A DNA stretch of 64,000 nucleotides from Virgibacillus litoralis (GTDB taxonomy: Bacteria > Bacillota > Bacilli > Bacillales > Amphibacillaceae), in the NCBI RefSeq assembly GCF_017873675.1, contig NZ_JAGGKK010000014.1, positions 55,410 to 119,409 of the forward strand, in the 5' to 3' direction. Below the pieces are notes generated by a model, which saw only the letters and a list, made by a program, of their open reading frames with translations, ran no database searches and had not been told where the DNA came from. This document shows, in pieces, positions 62,735-64,000 of this stretch. Each line of letters opens with the position of its first letter. Positions within the stretch are counted from its first letter, which is position 1. The position numbers and the translations under genes are program-made.

Positions 62735-62805
62735 CAGGGGTAGTAGGAATCGAACCCACATCAAAGGTTTTGGAGACCTTCGTTTTACCATTAAACTATA
62801 CCCCT
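62735..62805 (-). tRNA. tRNA-Trp (CCA)
   Basis: Acceptor AGGGGTA with TACCCCT; anticodon loop CTCCAAA reads CCA. Confidence 0.95.
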
Positions 62806-62825
62806 ACTTGTTAAAAAATATATGG

Positions 62826-62907
62826 TGGAGGGGGAGAGATTCGAACTCCCGAACCCTGAGGGAGCGGATTTACAGTCCGCCGCGTTTAGCCACTTCGCTA
62901 CCCCTCC
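62826..62907 (-). tRNA. tRNA-Tyr (GTA)
   Basis: Acceptor GGAGGGG with CCCCTCC; long variable arm; anticodon loop CTGTAAA reads GTA. It directly follows tRNA-Phe; the Thr gene usual between them in B. subtilis trnD is absent. Confidence 0.95.
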
Positions 62908-62931
62908 ATATAAATGTAAATGCAAAAATGG

Positions 62932-63004
62932 TGGCTCCGGACGGAATCGAACCGCCGACACAAGGATTTTCAGTCCTTTGCTCTACCGACTGAGCTACAG
63001 AGCC
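62932..63004 (-). tRNA. tRNA-Phe (GAA)
   Basis: Acceptor GGCTCTG with CGGAGCC; anticodon loop CTGAAAA reads GAA. Confidence 0.96.
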
Positions 63005-63034
63005 AATATGTATTATTACTATTAATTTAAATGG

Positions 63035-63108
63035 CGGTCCGGACGGGACTCGAACCCGCGACCTCCTGCGTGACAGGCAGGCATTCTAACCAGCTGAACT
63101 ACCGGACC
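63035..63108 (-). tRNA. tRNA-Asp (GTC)
   Basis: Acceptor GGTCCGG with CCGGACC; anticodon loop CTGTCAC reads GTC. Confidence 0.96.
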
Positions 63109-63180
63109 GAATATGTAAAATGTAGATATGCCTAAATTGACATAGATTTATGCTCGATGTTCTTAGTTAAAGTAAATTGG

Positions 63181-63254
<74 letters not shown>

Positions 63255-63384
63255 ATATGAAGTGAATATTAAATTAATACTCTTATAACTTGAATAGAAC
63301 TGTTCGTCGTGTTGCAAGATGAATCGGTGATGCTGCACTCCTCACAAAGCCTGCATAGAGGTTAACCAATGATGCTTACGGCTT

Positions 63385-63404
63385 TGCTCCACCCCGCGAT
63401 ATGA
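63385..63404 (-). repeat. 20-nt duplicated fragment of tRNA-fMet 5' end
   Basis: TGCTCCACCCCGCGATATGA is identical to 63241-63260, i.e. the 5' acceptor strand, part of the D-arm and the first bases before the gene. No tRNA follows it here. Confidence 0.85.
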
Positions 63405-63437
63405 GATAGTATAACTTTGAAATTTCGTCTAAAATGG

Positions 63438-63510
63438 TGGAGGATGCAGGGCTCGAACCTGCGACCCCCTGCTTGTAAGGCAGGTGCTCTCCCAGCTGAG
63501 CTAATCCTCC
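63438..63510 (-). tRNA. tRNA-Val (TAC)
   Basis: Acceptor GGAGGAT with ATCCTCC; anticodon loop CTTACAA reads TAC. Confidence 0.95.
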
Positions 63511-63520
63511 ATAATAGTGG

Positions 63521-63592
63521 TGACCCGTACGGGACTCGAACCCGTGTTACCGCCGTGAAAGGGCGGTGTCTTAACCGCTTGACCAACGGGCC
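63521..63592 (-). tRNA. tRNA-Glu (TTC)
   Basis: Acceptor GGCCCGT with ACGGGTC (one G-U pair); anticodon loop CTTTCAC reads TTC. Confidence 0.95.
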
Positions 63593-63606
63593 AAAAATAT
63601 AAGTGG

Positions 63607-63695
63607 CGGAGAGCGAGGGATTCGAACCCTCGAGGCCGTGATAACGGCCTACACGATTTCCAATCGTGCTCCTTCGGCCACTCGGACAGCTCTCC
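63607..63695 (-). tRNA. tRNA-Ser (GGA)
   Basis: Class II tRNA with long variable arm; acceptor GGAGAGC with GCTCTCC; anticodon loop TTGGAAA reads GGA. Confidence 0.95.
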
Positions 63696-63699
63696 ATGG

Positions 63700-63771
63700 C
63701 TCCACAGGTAGGAATCGAACCTACGACCGATCGGTTAACAGCCGATTGCTCTACCGCTGAGCTACTGTGGA
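63700..63771 (-). tRNA. tRNA-Asn (GTT)
   Basis: Acceptor TCCACAG with CTGTGGA; anticodon loop CTGTTAA reads GTT. First tRNA after the 5S gene. Confidence 0.95.
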
Positions 63772-63908
63772 ATAATCCAAATACAGGATATTGATGCTCA
63801 GACAATGTTTGTCGTGTTGCATGCTTATCCGGAGTAGCCTCACTCCTTAAATGACCCATCTTTAGGTTTTCAAAAGATGTTTTGGCCAAATTACTATGGA
63901 ATGGGATT

Positions 63909-64000
63909 TGCCTGGCGGCGTCCTACTCTTGCAGGGGCAAAGCCCCAACTACCATCGGCGCTGGAGAGCTTAACTGCTGTGTTCGGCATGGGAACAGGTG
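63909..64000 (-). rRNA. rrf: 5S ribosomal RNA (3' part, cut by window edge)
   Basis: On the minus strand the end CCGCCAGGCA and the inner CCATGCCGAACACAG and GATGGTAGT are typical of Bacillus 5S rRNA. The 5' part lies beyond base 64000. It begins an rrn operon read toward lower coordinates, with the 14 tRNAs behind it. Confidence 0.95.

Noticed and set aside
63362..63889. 175-codon minus-strand ORF in the tRNA cluster
   Set aside because: Spans four tRNAs and spacers, with no binding site; composition is that of tRNA sequence.

Overview
The window comes from an AT-rich, endospore-forming member of the Bacillaceae. Pointers are a small acid-soluble spore protein gene (sspP), a bacillithiol-dependent fosB, a T-box leader, a TPP riboswitch, the gbsR/gbsA/gbsB choline-to-glycine-betaine cluster, and a tRNA array in Bacillus trnD-like order behind a 5S rRNA. 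The osmoprotection genes (gbsAB, two OpuAC-like binding proteins, mscL) suggest a salt-tolerant genus near Oceanobacillus or Virgibacillus; that placement is inference. I see no insertion sequence, prophage or CRISPR array.

Layout. 1-10970: a cut-off gene, a DUF2243 pair, a FloT-like flotillin, and a minus-strand run of small enzymes (GrpB, CsaA, P-loop kinase, GNAT, M50-like protease, two alpha/beta hydrolases, NUDIX, HAD). 11397-17195: two MFS transporters (one behind a T-box leader), GNATs, FosB, a lipoprotein and an AraC regulator. 17329-25112: NUDIX, GNAT and VOC genes, small membrane proteins, and a four-gene ABC exporter operon. 25190-34400: two loci each holding a NERD-domain gene bracketed by its own array of about 21-nt repeats, with SIMPL, sspP, YczE and the gbsR-gbsAB cluster between them. 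34419-39309: YpsA-like gene, a TPP-riboswitch-controlled thiamin-precursor transporter operon, and mscL. 39574-44692: an RpiR-controlled operon that looks like N-succinyl-dependent D- to L-amino acid conversion. 45082-54661: ppaC, a DadA-like oxidase, SulP plus UspA, a second YczE-family protein, a CDF transporter and a PAS-GGDEF diguanylate cyclase. 54886-57677: GtrA, SqdX and SqdB, a sulfolipid route. 58249-60361: a second GbsR-type regulator with an isochorismatase-like hydrolase and another OpuAC-like binding protein. 60802-64000: a DUF4317 gene, 14 tRNAs and a truncated 5S rRNA.

How the genes work together. Betaine biology appears twice, each time as a GbsR-type regulator plus a binding protein without its own permease or ATPase; one copy adds gbsAB, the other a cysteine hydrolase, so the second may be an undescribed branch for another quaternary-amine precursor. 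The thiamin operon pairs a ThiXYZ-like transporter with a thiamine-binding protein and a TatD hydrolase. The D-amino acid operon joins a GNAT, an OSBS/NSAR-family racemase, an M20 hydrolase and a YkvI-like carrier.

Most unusual content. (1) Phased arrays of about 21 nt, each with its own word, flank both NERD genes in direct orientation. (2) Sulfoquinovosyl lipid genes in a Firmicute. (3) The gbsR2-hydrolase-binding-protein operon. (4) An alanine-type T-box ahead of an MFS transporter. (5) A dispersed element of about 85 bp with six copies. All of this was read by eye without alignments or searches.
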